DNA from: Gammaproteobacteria bacterium
Lineage (GTDB): Bacteria > Pseudomonadota > Gammaproteobacteria > Pseudomonadales > Ketobacteraceae
Length of the DNA stretch: 64,000 nt
Assembly: GCA_013178375.1 (NCBI GenBank)
Contig: JABLXQ010000033.1
Span: 1 to 64,000 of the forward strand
Direction of reading: 5' to 3'
Under the pieces are notes generated by a model, which was not told the origin of the DNA, searched no databases, and saw nothing but the letters and a program-made list of their open reading frames with translations. Below are positions 17,341-26,574 of this stretch, one piece after another (position 1 is the first letter of the stretch; every line of letters starts with the position of its first letter). Position numbers and translations under genes: made by a program.

Positions 17341-18483
17341 TTAGATAAACCCGATGCGGGTCAGAAAGGCCTGCTTCACCAGATTGGTCTGGTATTGCTG
17401 GCGGGGCAGTGCGTGCGCGCCGGCGTACCAGTGCAGATCGCAGTTACCCCAATGCTGTTGCAGCGCTTCGGAATGGCGGGGTGACGCCAGACAATCGCCC
17501 TTGCCCGCGATAATCAGCAAGCGGTCCGGCGGCAATAATGCCGGCCTGGCCAGCGGGCTGTGAAACGCCATGGTATTGCGCAGATCCCGGATATCGACGT
17601 CATAACGGCGCATGAAGTTCTTTGCGATCCGGTCCAGCGGCTTCCACTCCATGATGGCATCGGGAATGCTGATCAACGGTACCAGCGGCATCACAAAATC
17701 AAAGCGGTCATCCAGCCCGGCCATCAGCGCGGTGGTATACCCCCCCAGACTGACGCCACTCAATCCGATCTTGTCAACGCCACTCCGCTGCAGCACATCC
17801 ACCAGCGTGCGAATATCGTAAGTACTCTGCACCACCGCATGATTCAGGGAATCCACGCCACGGGAGAAATAACCCATCCCGCTGACCCGGTTCGTCGAGC
17901 GGGCGCGCGGGCCGTGATGCGGCAGCGTCTTGAGCACCACATCACAACCCAGGTCGTAGAGAAAACGGAGGCCCAGATAGAATTCGTTGATTTCCCACCA
18001 GGGCGCCAGGAAGCCGTGCACCAGCACGATCGTAGGACGGGGCTTGTCGCCGTGCCGCCAGTACCAGGCCACCACCCTGTCGTTATTGCTTGCAGCCGAT
18101 GCGACATCCGGTTGATACAGCGACTGCCACTGCAACTGTTCGAAGATACCGCCGTCGACGCCTTTTGGCCGGCGCGCCTCAAGCACCTCCAGTTCGGGCA
18201 GGGGACGGGGCTGGTGAAACAGCTCGGCGTCACTGCGACCGCTCATCAGGCTGCCCTGGCGCAGCACCGACGCCAACTTTGCTCCGCTGACATCCGAGGG
18301 AATACTGAAACCCGCCATCGCTAGCGACAACCCGGTGCGCACCACCAGATCAACCCCCACCGTGAATGCCATGGCTGGATTGAAACCGCGACGAACCCTA
18401 GGGGTTTGGCGGTAAAAATCGGCAGGCAACTGGTTGACCCAGTGTGGATGACCAAATGCGGTATCGGCGGTAGCTGATGTCAT
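17341..18483 (-). CDS. Alpha/beta hydrolase
   Basis: A 380-residue alpha/beta hydrolase. The oxyanion strand is TIVLVHGFLAPWW (about residue 144), the nucleophile elbow is GLSGVSLGGYTTALM with Ser near 235, an acid may be the Asp of AGKGDCLASP, and the catalytic His is in YAGAHALPRQQ near the C terminus. An N-terminal extension of about 120 residues without a clear signal peptide precedes the fold. It sits between the WS/DGAT gene (52 bases upstream) and the SDR gene (21 bases downstream), which supports a role in ester or lipid turnover. Substrate unknown. Confidence 0.85.
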   Translation of the reverse strand: MTSATADTAFGHPHWVNQLPADFYRQTPRVRRGFNPAMAFTVGVDLVVRTGLSLAMAGFSIPSDVSGAKLASVLRQGSLMSGRSDAELFHQPRPLPELEVLEARRPKGVDGGIFEQLQWQSLYQPDVASAASNNDRVVAWYWRHGDKPRPTIVLVHGFLAPWWEINEFYLGLRFLYDLGCDVVLKTLPHHGPRARSTNRVSGMGYFSRGVDSLNHAVVQSTYDIRTLVDVLQRSGVDKIGLSGVSLGGYTTALMAGLDDRFDFVMPLVPLISIPDAIMEWKPLDRIAKNFMRRYDVDIRDLRNTMAFHSPLARPALLPPDRLLIIAGKGDCLASPRHSEALQQHWGNCDLHWYAGAHALPRQQYQTNLVKQAFLTRIGFI

Positions 18484-18535
18484 ACAAGTCCCTGCGTTGG
18501 CGCTGGATCAGATCATCGGGCTCAGATCATGGGGT

Positions 18536-20029
18536 TCAGCTTATGGGTTCCAGTATAGCCACGTCGGACCCGTGCGGCGCTGCGGATGTTTTCGGCTCTT
18601 CAACGGGCAGAACGGGCAGCGGCTCGTCAGTGCGCAGCTGCAACGCGTCTTCCAGCTCCTGCAGAGCATCTTCCAGATATTTCAGCAGCCGCTGCATGCT
18701 GGGTACGGTTCTGCTGCAGGCGATCAAACCAAAATCCACCGAGTCGTTGCGGCTGACGATCGTAATGTTCAGCGCCACTGTATCGACGATCAATGATACA
18801 GGATACAAACCGCAGAGTTTTGCGCCCTGCCAGTACATGGTGGAACGTGGCCCGGGCACGTGCGAAATAACCAGATTACCCAGGACCTTGTCGGGCGCGT
18901 AGCCGAGCAAAGTATTGGTGGCGCCGGGCAACAGCATCATGGCTGCGTAGGTTGTTAATTCACCAGGCGACAGGTTTTTGATGCGCTGCTTGTTGTAATC
19001 CATACAACTTTTGATGGCCCTGAGTCGCTCCACCGGGTCGGCCACATTGCTGGCCAGGTGTGCAATGGTGAACGCTACTTCATTGGCCGCATCGCTCTGA
19101 TGCCCCTTGCGGCGAACGGATACCGGTACCGCTGCCAGCAAAGGCTGTTCGGGCAGTTCGTTTCGATCAGCCAGATAACGCCGCAGCGCGCCGCTGCACA
19201 TGGCCAGAATCACGTCGTTGGTGGTGGCATCGATCGCTTTGGCCACGGCTTTGATACGCGGCAGGGAATAGGATTGCGCGGCAAAACGTCGCGACGCACT
19301 GACCTTGGTGTTGAATATGGAACGTGGCGCCTGCCCGCCAAGCGCGAAATCGGGATTGTGCGAGCGAAAATCCTGGAACGATTTATACAGTTCCCGGCCC
19401 ACCGCCCTGATGGAGCTGAAGCTGGATTTAATGCCACCCCGGGCCATTGAACGCAGCGCCGAAAGGCTGCCCATGTGCGGTGTCGGCACCGGCAACGGTT
19501 GCCCGAATTTCGATTTCTGAATGCCGGTAGCCCAGGGCGGTGGCATGGTTTTCGATGTCTCCATGTCCTTCGACAAGGCAGACGCCAGCATCTGGATGCC
19601 GGAAACACCATCGGTCATGGAGTGATGGATTTTGATATACAAAGCGATACGGCCATCTTCTATACCTTCGATAAGATAGGCCCGCCAAAGCGGAAAGGCC
19701 CGATCCAGATGGCTGCTGTGAACGCGAGACACCATGGCCAGCAGTTCCCGAATCCGGCCAGGCTCCGGCAACGACAGATGAACAAAATGATGATCGAGAT
19801 CCAGCTCTGAATCTTCTGTCCAGTAATGAATGCCGTTGCGACGCACCAGACGCTGATTGAAAGGCGGCGTAATAGTGGCGCATTCCCGCAAGCGCTCGGC
19901 GATTTTCTTCGCAAAATCCCTGCCCGCCCCTTCCGGCGGCTCGAACAACATCAACACCCCGATGTGCAGGGGTTGCCTGCGGCTCTCCAGCCGTAAAAAA
20001 GTATCGTCGATCAGTGCCAGGCGTTTCAT
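18536..20029 (-). CDS. Wax ester synthase / diacylglycerol acyltransferase (WS/DGAT family)
   Basis: A 497-residue acyltransferase expected to join an acyl-CoA to a fatty alcohol or diacylglycerol, giving storage wax esters or triacylglycerol at the cytoplasmic membrane. The catalytic motif KIHHSMTDGVSGIQML (HHxxxDG) is at about residues 129-144. The second family motif is seen in NDVILAMCSGALRRYL, followed by PLLAAVPVSVR and, near the C terminus, ISHVPGPRSTMYWQGAKL. AAGGAG is eleven bases before the ATG, and the sequence between includes TTCAATATAT, also seen upstream of two other genes here. It leads a four-gene operon with a hydrolase, an SDR and a sugar-dehydrogenase-like lipoprotein. Confidence 0.93.
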   Translation of the reverse strand: MKRLALIDDTFLRLESRRQPLHIGVLMLFEPPEGAGRDFAKKIAERLRECATITPPFNQRLVRRNGIHYWTEDSELDLDHHFVHLSLPEPGRIRELLAMVSRVHSSHLDRAFPLWRAYLIEGIEDGRIALYIKIHHSMTDGVSGIQMLASALSKDMETSKTMPPPWATGIQKSKFGQPLPVPTPHMGSLSALRSMARGGIKSSFSSIRAVGRELYKSFQDFRSHNPDFALGGQAPRSIFNTKVSASRRFAAQSYSLPRIKAVAKAIDATTNDVILAMCSGALRRYLADRNELPEQPLLAAVPVSVRRKGHQSDAANEVAFTIAHLASNVADPVERLRAIKSCMDYNKQRIKNLSPGELTTYAAMMLLPGATNTLLGYAPDKVLGNLVISHVPGPRSTMYWQGAKLCGLYPVSLIVDTVALNITIVSRNDSVDFGLIACSRTVPSMQRLLKYLEDALQELEDALQLRTDEPLPVLPVEEPKTSAAPHGSDVAILEPIS

Positions 20030-20357
20030 ATATTGAACAACTCCTTTTCAACCATGCGCTGCACATGTATTGCGCACAGCCGTATCCGTTTTTCTGACAG
20101 ATTTTTGTGTTCTGCTCCAAGAGAAACATGTTCGGTCTTTCATGGTGTTATGTCCAGCGGCATGCATCCCCCGCCCTACAATCAAAGCCAAGATTGCATT
20201 TGTCTGAATGAGCAAGAAGATTATTCCTGGCGAGCAGGTTTGTTGCGTAAACACTGAGTTTCAGATAACTATGATCGATGCGAAGTTACCGGCCATTTGA
20301 TTTTCCAGCCCAAAAATAAAAAACAGGCCAACACAATAAAAACAAAAGGAATGCTCA
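20030..20357. other. Divergent promoter region between WS/DGAT and exported hydrolase
   Basis: This 328-base region separates two outward-facing genes and must hold both promoters. It is A+T-rich near each start. The ribosome sites AAGGAG (minus) and AAAGGA (plus) are visible at its ends. No clear operator or coding content was seen. Confidence 0.45.
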
Positions 20358-21818
20358 ATGTACGCAGCCAATACCGCACGCGCTTTTAGCCGCATGTCGG
20401 CTCCCAGCACCATAAGCCTCTTCTTCTTCCTGCTGCTGTTCCCCGTTTTCGCGACGGCTGTCGTGCCTGATCCTGTAGTCAAACCCATTGCTTACACCGC
20501 CGGAGCAAAGCAACACCCCTTCGTGGCGTCGATGCTGGACCTGTCCGCGTTGGGCTATGTCGAAAATGAATTCCAGTTTTCAGGCACCGCCAATACGTAT
20601 GGCCGAGCAGGGAAATGGCGCAGCGATGGCAAATGGGACATCAAGGTGGTGCGGGCCAATGTGCCTTATGCCACGCGCATGCTGGTCCGTCGGCCAGCAG
20701 ATCCGGCGAAGTTCAATGGCATCGTGGTCGTTGAATGGCTCAATAACACCGCAATCATGGATGTCGATGTGATCTGGGCGCAATCGCATGATGAGCTGAT
20801 GCGGCAAGGTTACGCCTGGGTGGGTGTCAGTGCGCAAACACTGGGTGTGAGGGCACTGAGGGCCTGGGACCGGCAACGCTACAGTGAATTGCAGCTGAGA
20901 ACCGATGGCGTGTCCTACGACGTTTTTTCACAAGCGGCGCAGGCAGTACGGCACCAGTCAGACGTGGTGCTGGGCGGGTTGCCGGTGGCAGGCGTGATTG
21001 GCGCGGGCGAATCGCAATCCGCCATTCGGCTCACCACGTACGTCAATGCTTTCCAGGCATCGGCAACGCAGGTTTACGATGCCATGCTGCTGTATTCACG
21101 ATTTCCGCTTTCGGCACCGCTGAAAGATGGCATTACGGCGCTGTCGCCGTCCAAGGTTTATATCCGGGCGGACAATGCACTCAGGATTCTGCAGCTGGAA
21201 ACCGAGCAGGATGTCTTCATGTTCCGCTACCGCGTGTCGCGGCAGGACGATACCGAACTTCTGCGAACCTGGGAACTGGCGGGAGCGTCCCACTATGATG
21301 ATTATGGCGTCAGCCAGTTGCTGCCCCAGTATCAACGGGATCTGCCGCAGTTAGGTTCCGTGCAACTGATTTGCAGGAACTCACTCAACAAGATTCCATC
21401 GCATTACGTCGTCAATGCCGCGCTGTCCGGATTGACCAAATGGATTACGACAGGCCAGACACCGCCACCTTCACCGCGACTCGAATACGCCAATGGAAAA
21501 GTCGTCCGTGATGCCAACGGCAATGCTGTGGGTGGTATTCGCCTGCCGCATATGGAAGCGGCGACTGCAACCAATAACTACAACAATTACGGCAGCATTG
21601 GCGCTGGCGGCAACTTCTTTGTCAACGCATTCGCGTGTCCGTTTCTGGGCAATACCGTGCCGTTCAGCAAGGCCAAACTTCAGGCGCTGTATCCAACCCA
21701 TCAGGATTATGTTGCGAAATTCACCGAGGCAGCAGATGCGGCGCTCAACGCCGGCTTCCTGGTGCAGGCGGACTACGATGAAGCCATGGCCCAGGCACAG
21801 GCCGCCGAGGTACCGTAG
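20358..21818 (+). CDS. Exported alpha/beta hydrolase domain-containing protein
   Basis: A 486-residue protein with an N-terminal signal region (hydrophobic stretch ISLFFFLLLFPVFATAVV at about residues 17-34), so probably periplasmic or secreted. The body matches the large alpha/beta hydrolase-domain family of unknown substrate: NGIVVVEWLNNTAIMDVDVI, LMRQGYAWVGVSAQ and, as likely nucleophile elbow, GVIGAGESQSAIRLTTYVNA (Ser in GESQS near residue 219). A late GSIGAGGNFFVNAFACPFLG segment is also typical. AAAGGA lies before ATG 20358; a second start at Met13 would also keep the signal. It faces away from the WS/DGAT operon. Esterase activity is inferred. Confidence 0.8.
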   Translation: MYAANTARAFSRMSAPSTISLFFFLLLFPVFATAVVPDPVVKPIAYTAGAKQHPFVASMLDLSALGYVENEFQFSGTANTYGRAGKWRSDGKWDIKVVRANVPYATRMLVRRPADPAKFNGIVVVEWLNNTAIMDVDVIWAQSHDELMRQGYAWVGVSAQTLGVRALRAWDRQRYSELQLRTDGVSYDVFSQAAQAVRHQSDVVLGGLPVAGVIGAGESQSAIRLTTYVNAFQASATQVYDAMLLYSRFPLSAPLKDGITALSPSKVYIRADNALRILQLETEQDVFMFRYRVSRQDDTELLRTWELAGASHYDDYGVSQLLPQYQRDLPQLGSVQLICRNSLNKIPSHYVVNAALSGLTKWITTGQTPPPSPRLEYANGKVVRDANGNAVGGIRLPHMEAATATNNYNNYGSIGAGGNFFVNAFACPFLGNTVPFSKAKLQALYPTHQDYVAKFTEAADAALNAGFLVQADYDEAMAQAQAAEVP

Positions 21819-21838
21819 TCCGGCTAATCCCCGTGGAT

Positions 21839-22522
21839 TTACTCCTGCGCCAAAGAAATCTTGTTGTCGTTCAAACCGGACTGCTTTGCCAAACGTTTTG
21901 CGAATACCGAACGAAGATTTTCAAAGGTCTTTTTAGGAATGTCCGTCACCACCAGATTTGCAACCCATACCGGAATGATGCCGCCCGGGTGGCCATGGCC
22001 AATAAATTCAACGTAGGTATGTTCTTTATCTACCGGTCTGACGGTCCATCTGCCATACACTTCGGGCACCCGGGTGAATTCATCTTTTACCGGTCTGAAA
22101 TCTGCCACGGCATCAGTCAATATGGTGACCGTGTGCGTTGCCGGGTCCTGACTCATTTTGTTTTTGACGTAAACATCCCGATCTTTAAGAGGCCAGGGCG
22201 CCTCAACAATGTAGTAGCCAACATACTCGCCTTCTTTCATTGATCCTTCGAGAAGTTCATAGGATCTGCATAAGTGAAACCAATCGGGATAATGCTGCAC
22301 GTCCTCCAACACGGACATGACCAGCTCAAATGGCGCATTGGCAATCATTTCCGCTCTGAACGATTTGATCTGTGCGCCTTCAATATGCTTGGTGTATACG
22401 TTGAGACCATCCTTGGAATGGCGCAGGTCCCAACCATCAGACTCCGCATTGGCGAATGAACTCAGCAGAAAAATCAGAACATTAACGATTAAGAAGCGGG
22501 ATACCCACTTATTGATATTCAT
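21839..22522 (-). CDS. START-domain lipid-binding protein, exported
   Basis: A 227-residue protein. Residues 1-26 are a signal peptide (FLIVNVLIFLLSSFANA). The rest is a START / StAR-related lipid-transfer fold: WDLRHSKDGLNVYTKHIEG, FELVMSVLEDVQHYPDWFHL, EAPWPLKDRDVYVKNKM and GGIIPVWVANLVVTDIPKKT are typical. Such bacterial proteins hold a hydrophobic ligand in a helix-grip pocket; ligand here unknown. I chose ATG 22522 because the upstream extension would push the signal peptide inside. It converges on the hydrolase gene, ending 20 bases from its stop, and fits the lipid theme of this half of the window. Confidence 0.85.
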   Translation of the reverse strand: MNINKWVSRFLIVNVLIFLLSSFANAESDGWDLRHSKDGLNVYTKHIEGAQIKSFRAEMIANAPFELVMSVLEDVQHYPDWFHLCRSYELLEGSMKEGEYVGYYIVEAPWPLKDRDVYVKNKMSQDPATHTVTILTDAVADFRPVKDEFTRVPEVYGRWTVRPVDKEHTYVEFIGHGHPGGIIPVWVANLVVTDIPKKTFENLRSVFAKRLAKQSGLNDNKISLAQE

Positions 22523-22854
22523 ATGATTTGGTGAACCCCTATATTTTTGGATTGTGGCTTTTAACGTACGTTTATTAACCATTCTGGACCGTACAAGGCA
22601 GTGGTATTGATAGTCCACTGACATGTGGCGTCCCGGCTCACAGGTGATCGACAGACTTCCCGCCTGGACAATATATCACTGACCCGAAGCGACCATGACG
22701 ATCTGCCAGAATTTCAGTTTGGCAAACAATTCTGCTGCCAATATTTGAAAATTTACGATGTGCGGTCTGTTAGCGCACAGATCAGCCCTCTCTACCTCTC
22801 TATGGTGTGGTCATCATACAAGGCTTAACGGCCGCTCACCCGTGGAGAAAATCA
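22523..22854. other. Divergent intergenic region between START gene and BON operon
   Basis: A 332-base region with no credible gene. It should contain the promoters of both flanking genes. GTGGAGAAAATCA at its right end is the ribosome site for the BON-domain gene. No FNR-like box and no strong inverted repeat were found. Confidence 0.4.
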
Positions 22855-23274
22855 ATGAACAAAATAGCGATGTTACTGAGTTTAACGTTTGCGGCCGGGT
22901 GCGCTAGCGCACTTGCCGCAGATCAATCATACGACGGGCCAGACCCACGCCCTGTAACCAAAGCACAAACAACACCCAACGCCGACAACACCGGCATGAA
23001 CGAACGAGATAAAGAGGGAACCAATCCGACGCCCCAGACACAAAACAATACAGCCGAAGATCTCAAAGTACTGGCTGAAATTCGCCGCGCAGTGGTTGAT
23101 GAAGAGTCATTCTCGGTGAAGGCGCAAAACGTAAAGATCATGGTCCAGGATGGAGTCGTGACCTTGCGCGGCCCAGTCGAGAGCGAAGCTGAAAAAGCAA
23201 AAATCGATTCACTCGCGCAAGGTGTTGCGGGTGTTGCCAGGGTTGATAACCAGTTGGATATCAAGTCGCAATAA
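22855..23274 (+). CDS. BON-domain periplasmic protein
   Basis: A 139-residue exported protein. The signal peptide is residues 1-21 (MLLSLTFAAGCASALA). A polar linker follows, then one BON domain from about residue 75 to the end: LAEIRRAVVDEESFSVKAQN, KIMVQDGVVTLRGPVESEAE and GVAGVARVDNQLDI, matching the OsmY/BON fold that binds phospholipid surfaces and is linked to osmotic and envelope stress. GGAGAAAATCA precedes ATG 22855. It is first in a plus-strand run with a glycine-zipper protein (23 bases later) and a hemerythrin gene, suggesting one stress-response unit. Confidence 0.9.
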   Translation: MNKIAMLLSLTFAAGCASALAADQSYDGPDPRPVTKAQTTPNADNTGMNERDKEGTNPTPQTQNNTAEDLKVLAEIRRAVVDEESFSVKAQNVKIMVQDGVVTLRGPVESEAEKAKIDSLAQGVAGVARVDNQLDIKSQ

Positions 23275-23297
23275 CACAACGCTAAACGGAGTCTCAA

Positions 23298-23822
23298 ATG
23301 AAAAACGCTGTCTACTGTATTGCCACGAGCCGCGCTCAGGCAGAAACAATTGTTGAAGGTCTAAAGATCGCTGGCTTTCCCAGCAACGAAATTTCGGTAC
23401 TGTTGCCCGACACATCCGGCACCCGCGATTTCGCTCACGAACAACATACCAAGATGCCCGAAGGTGCAACTACCGGCGCAGTCACCGGCATGGGAGCAGG
23501 CGCTATTCTTGGCTGGCTGGCTGGCATTGGCACTTTAGCCATTCCGGGTGTCGGTCCATTCATCGCAGCGGGCCCCATCCTGGCTGCGCTGAGTGGCGCG
23601 GCAGTCGGCGGTGCCACCGGCGGAATCATCGGTGCACTGGTTGGAATGGGCATCCCGGAATACGAAGCCAAGCATTACGATGGCAAGATTCGCAGCGGAA
23701 ATACGCTCATTTCAGTGCACACCAATAATTCCGCGCAAAAGAAATCCGCTGTGGAAATTTACGAACGCGCTGGTGCCGAAGACATAAAATCGACATCTGA
23801 AAAGGCTGTTCCCACGACTTGA
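23298..23822 (+). CDS. Glycine-zipper general stress protein
   Basis: A 174-residue protein. The N terminus (AVYCIATSRAQAETIVEGLK) looks like the ferredoxin-like fold of general stress protein 17M-type and DUF3341-like proteins. The middle (residues 55-115) is a Gly/Ala-rich hydrophobic run with GxxxG repeats, for example GAVTGMGAGAILGWLAGIG and AALSGAAVGGATGGIIGALV, that would form two membrane or membrane-associated helices. GGAGTCTCAA precedes the ATG. It sits between the BON and hemerythrin genes, a common stress-gene grouping. Biochemical function is not known. Confidence 0.82.
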   Translation: MKNAVYCIATSRAQAETIVEGLKIAGFPSNEISVLLPDTSGTRDFAHEQHTKMPEGATTGAVTGMGAGAILGWLAGIGTLAIPGVGPFIAAGPILAALSGAAVGGATGGIIGALVGMGIPEYEAKHYDGKIRSGNTLISVHTNNSAQKKSAVEIYERAGAEDIKSTSEKAVPTT

Positions 23823-23894
23823 AATGGGCACGCCTCGCGAACGATCACTTGCGCCTGCCTCCCGAATGGCAGGCGCCATACGGAGAAACTGAAT

Positions 23895-24386
23895 ATGGAC
23901 ACCGCAACAAAGCAACGTAAAACATCTAAAACAGCCCCTCCCAAGGCTCAGGATGCAACAACGCTACTGCGAGCCGATCACAAGCTGGTCAGTGGATTGT
24001 TTGCTGAGTACGAGGCTACGAAATCCATCGCCAAGAAAAAATCTTTGGTCGCGCAGATATGCACCGAGCTTTCTGTACATGCTCAAGTGGAAGAGGAGGT
24101 TTTCTATCCTGCGGTTAAAACAGCGCTGAAAGATCATCTACTGATTCCTGAAGCAGTGGTGGAACATGCCACGCTAAAAGAATTGATCGCACAGGTCGAA
24201 GGGATCGAGCCCGATGGCGAGATGTTCGATGCCAAGATCAAAGTGTTATCAGAGTATGTAAAACATCACGTCAAGGAAGAACAGAATGAGATCTTTCCAA
24301 AGGCGAAATCCGCTGGATTGGATATGACAGAGCTGGGTGCTAAACTGGCGCAGCGTAAAACTGAGTTGTTGGCAAAGCGAAAGTAG
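23895..24386 (+). CDS. Hemerythrin HHE-domain protein
   Basis: A 163-residue cytosolic protein with the HHE cation-binding fold: LLRADHKLVSGLFAEYEA (first His), LSVHAQVEEEVFYPAVKT (His and Glu ligands), EHATLKELIAQVEG and VKHHVKEEQNEIFPKAK. These residues bind a non-heme di-iron site that can carry O2 or respond to NO or redox stress. The N-terminal 25 residues are basic and likely flexible. GGAGAAACTGAAT precedes the start. It is the third gene in the BON / glycine-zipper group, which fits an envelope or oxidative stress unit. Confidence 0.9.
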   Translation: MDTATKQRKTSKTAPPKAQDATTLLRADHKLVSGLFAEYEATKSIAKKKSLVAQICTELSVHAQVEEEVFYPAVKTALKDHLLIPEAVVEHATLKELIAQVEGIEPDGEMFDAKIKVLSEYVKHHVKEEQNEIFPKAKSAGLDMTELGAKLAQRKTELLAKRK

Positions 24387-24487
24387 CGTATCGACACGCG
24401 GGTATCTGTCAGATCAGGTCTGAACTGCTACAGTCATTGACCGGCGAGTGCAGTCCGATCCCGTTGCACCGCCAGCCGGAGTCCGCC

Positions 24488-25435
24488 ATGCAGCCTATGT
24501 CTTTGTTTGTTGTCATGAATGCCGGCTCCGGCCACGGTGATACCCAGGCCGCCATCGACATCGTGCGCGAAAAGCTGGCGCAAAGCGGACGGCAGCACGA
24601 ACTGTTTCTGGCGGAAGATCCACAGCAATTGCCGTTACTGGCCGAGCGCGCTGCCAAAAAGGCCCGCGCTGTCGATGGTGCGGTGATCGGTGCCGGTGGC
24701 GACGGCACTCTGAATGCTGTTGCGCGGGCCGCTTACGCTTTCGACACACCCTTCGGCGTATTGCCCATGGGAACCTTCAACTACTTCAGCCGCACCCATC
24801 ACATTCCCGACGATCTGGCCGCTGCGCTGGATGCCGTGTTAAGCGGCGTGCCACAGCCCATCCAGGTTGGCCAGATCAACGGACAACTGGTTCTGGTCAA
24901 TGCCAGCCTGGGCCTGTACCCCAAGCTGCTGGAAGACCGCGAAGCCTACAAAAAACAGTTCGGACGCCAACGCTTCGTGGCGCTGGCCGCCAGTGTGATC
25001 ACATTCCTGCGCGACCATCGCGCCCTGTTGTTGCAGATCGAAAGCGACGGCGTGGCAAAGACCCTGTACACCTCGACACTTTTTGTCTGCAATAACGCCC
25101 TGCAGCTGGAGCAGATGGGTATCGCTGAAGCCGGGGCAGTGCCTGGCCAGCTGGCGGCCATCACTGTGCGGCCGTCCAGCAAGTCCGCCATGCTGACCCT
25201 GTTGCTGCGCGGCGCACTGGGCAACCTGGGCGCATCCGACCAGGTCGACAGCTTTCCCTTCACGCGACTGACGGTGGCGCCGCGTCTGCCCTACGGACGC
25301 CGGCGAATCAAGGTAGCGATCGATGGCGAGATTCATTGGTTCAAGGTGCCATTGACCTTCGAGGTTGCGCCGCGCCCACTGCAATTGCTGATACCGCCTG
25401 AACCGGCGCCCGCACCGACAGAGTCAGCTGAATGA
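24488..25435 (+). CDS. Diacylglycerol kinase family lipid kinase
   Basis: A 315-residue protein of the DAGK/YegS family, which phosphorylates lipid hydroxyls using ATP. The N-terminal VVMNAGSGHGDTQAAIDIV and the nucleotide-binding GAGGDGTLNAVARAAYAFDT at about residues 67-86 are diagnostic, followed by FGVLPMGTFNYFSRTHHIPD. The start at 24488 replaces an upstream in-frame start that would add a non-conserved tail. Its stop overlaps the ATG of the metallophosphoesterase gene by four bases (ATGA), so the two are translationally coupled. The substrate could be diacylglycerol or a sphingoid-type lipid. Confidence 0.9.
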   Translation: MQPMSLFVVMNAGSGHGDTQAAIDIVREKLAQSGRQHELFLAEDPQQLPLLAERAAKKARAVDGAVIGAGGDGTLNAVARAAYAFDTPFGVLPMGTFNYFSRTHHIPDDLAAALDAVLSGVPQPIQVGQINGQLVLVNASLGLYPKLLEDREAYKKQFGRQRFVALAASVITFLRDHRALLLQIESDGVAKTLYTSTLFVCNNALQLEQMGIAEAGAVPGQLAAITVRPSSKSAMLTLLLRGALGNLGASDQVDSFPFTRLTVAPRLPYGRRRIKVAIDGEIHWFKVPLTFEVAPRPLQLLIPPEPAPAPTESAE

Positions 25436-26271
25436 GTGTGCTGCTACAGATTTCCGATACCCACTTTGGCACGGAACAGGCGCCGGTCATGCAGGCGCTG
25501 CAACGACTGCACGCGGAATTGCAGCCCGACGTGGTGGTGGTGTCCGGCGACATCACGCAGCGTGCAACGCGCGCGCAATTCCAATCCGCCCGACAGTTTT
25601 TCGACAGCCTGAATCCCAAGGCTCTGTTGGCCATTCCCGGCAATCACGATATTCCGTTGTTCAATCCCGTTCTGCGCCTGCTGGCGCCCTACGCCCATTT
25701 CCAGCAAGCTTTCGGCCGCGATCTGCAACCTGAATTCACGGCGGATGATCTGCTGATTGTCTGCGTCAATACCACGCGGCGCTGGCGGCACAAACATGGC
25801 GAGGTGTCACCGGCGCAAATCCAGTACGTTGCGCAAAGGCTGGCAACGGCAAACGCCGCGCAGTTGCGTGTCGTCGTCACGCATCAGCCGGTGCACATCA
25901 TCACGGAAAAGGACAACGTCAATCTGCTGCGGGGATACCAGCCCGCACTGCAGGCCTGGGCCCAGGCGGGCGCTGATCTCATCCTTGGCGGCCACATTCA
26001 TTTGCCCTATGTAAGCCCGCTTCGCCCCCTGCCGGAACAACCCCACCAGATCCTGTGGGCGGCACAGGCCGGCACCGCGCTGTCCACCCGAACCCGCAGC
26101 GGCCTGCCGAATTCGGTCAACGTTGTGCGCTACCAGAACGCTGATGGCAAGCGCAACTGCAGCGTTCAGCAATGGGATTTTGACCAGCACAGCAATGAAT
26201 TCAAACCGGTGGCGATGACATCGCTACTACCCAGTCCTGACAGCTGCACGCCCCCTCATTCAGCGACGTGA
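25432..26271 (+). CDS. Calcineurin-like metallophosphoesterase
   Basis: A 279-residue metallophosphoesterase. All blocks of the dimetal site are present: QISDTHFG (residues 6-13), VVVSGDITQRAT (about 38), AIPGNHDIPLFN (about 66), VVTHQPVH (about 152) and LGGHIHLPYV (about 186). This pattern is shared with CpdA and UDP-diacylglucosamine pyrophosphatase-like enzymes, so a cyclic-nucleotide or phospholipid headgroup substrate are both possible. Its start overlaps the lipid kinase stop by four bases, which argues for a joint role in phospholipid turnover. No signal peptide is seen. Confidence 0.9.
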   Translation: MSVLLQISDTHFGTEQAPVMQALQRLHAELQPDVVVVSGDITQRATRAQFQSARQFFDSLNPKALLAIPGNHDIPLFNPVLRLLAPYAHFQQAFGRDLQPEFTADDLLIVCVNTTRRWRHKHGEVSPAQIQYVAQRLATANAAQLRVVVTHQPVHIITEKDNVNLLRGYQPALQAWAQAGADLILGGHIHLPYVSPLRPLPEQPHQILWAAQAGTALSTRTRSGLPNSVNVVRYQNADGKRNCSVQQWDFDQHSNEFKPVAMTSLLPSPDSCTPPHSAT

Positions 26272-26574
26272 TTGCCGGGTGGCGATGCCGCGCTCGCTGC
26301 TGGCGGCAGGGCGGATCGACACATGGCAAATTTTTCAACAGCTATAGGCATTCCTGCATTTTGGCAGGCGCGAAGAGCATGCTGTCGTTTCGCATGCCCA
26401 TAGGTTTTCGGTCCGATTCACCCAACCTTTTAAACGACCAGGCCGCACGCATGGCGCTGATTCCAATGGCAGATTTCAGGAATGTCGGACACCAACGTTT
26501 CAGAACATATTCGCGTGGCCTGGTCCTTGCTTGATAGAAATATTGGAGATGAAGTCAACAAGGAAATAAAGCAT
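26272..26574. other. Intergenic region before the Crp/Fnr regulator
   Basis: A 303-base stretch after the metallophosphoesterase gene. The regulator frame is open through its last 93 bases. A small inverted repeat CCTGC-ATTTTG-GCAGG lies at about 26354-26369. AAGGAAATAAAGCAT at the right end is the regulator ribosome site. No other gene was seen. Confidence 0.4.

Noticed and set aside
16135-17484. 449-codon plus-strand frame opposite the SDR and sorbosone-type genes
   Set aside because: It spans two real minus-strand genes and their gap and has no family motif.
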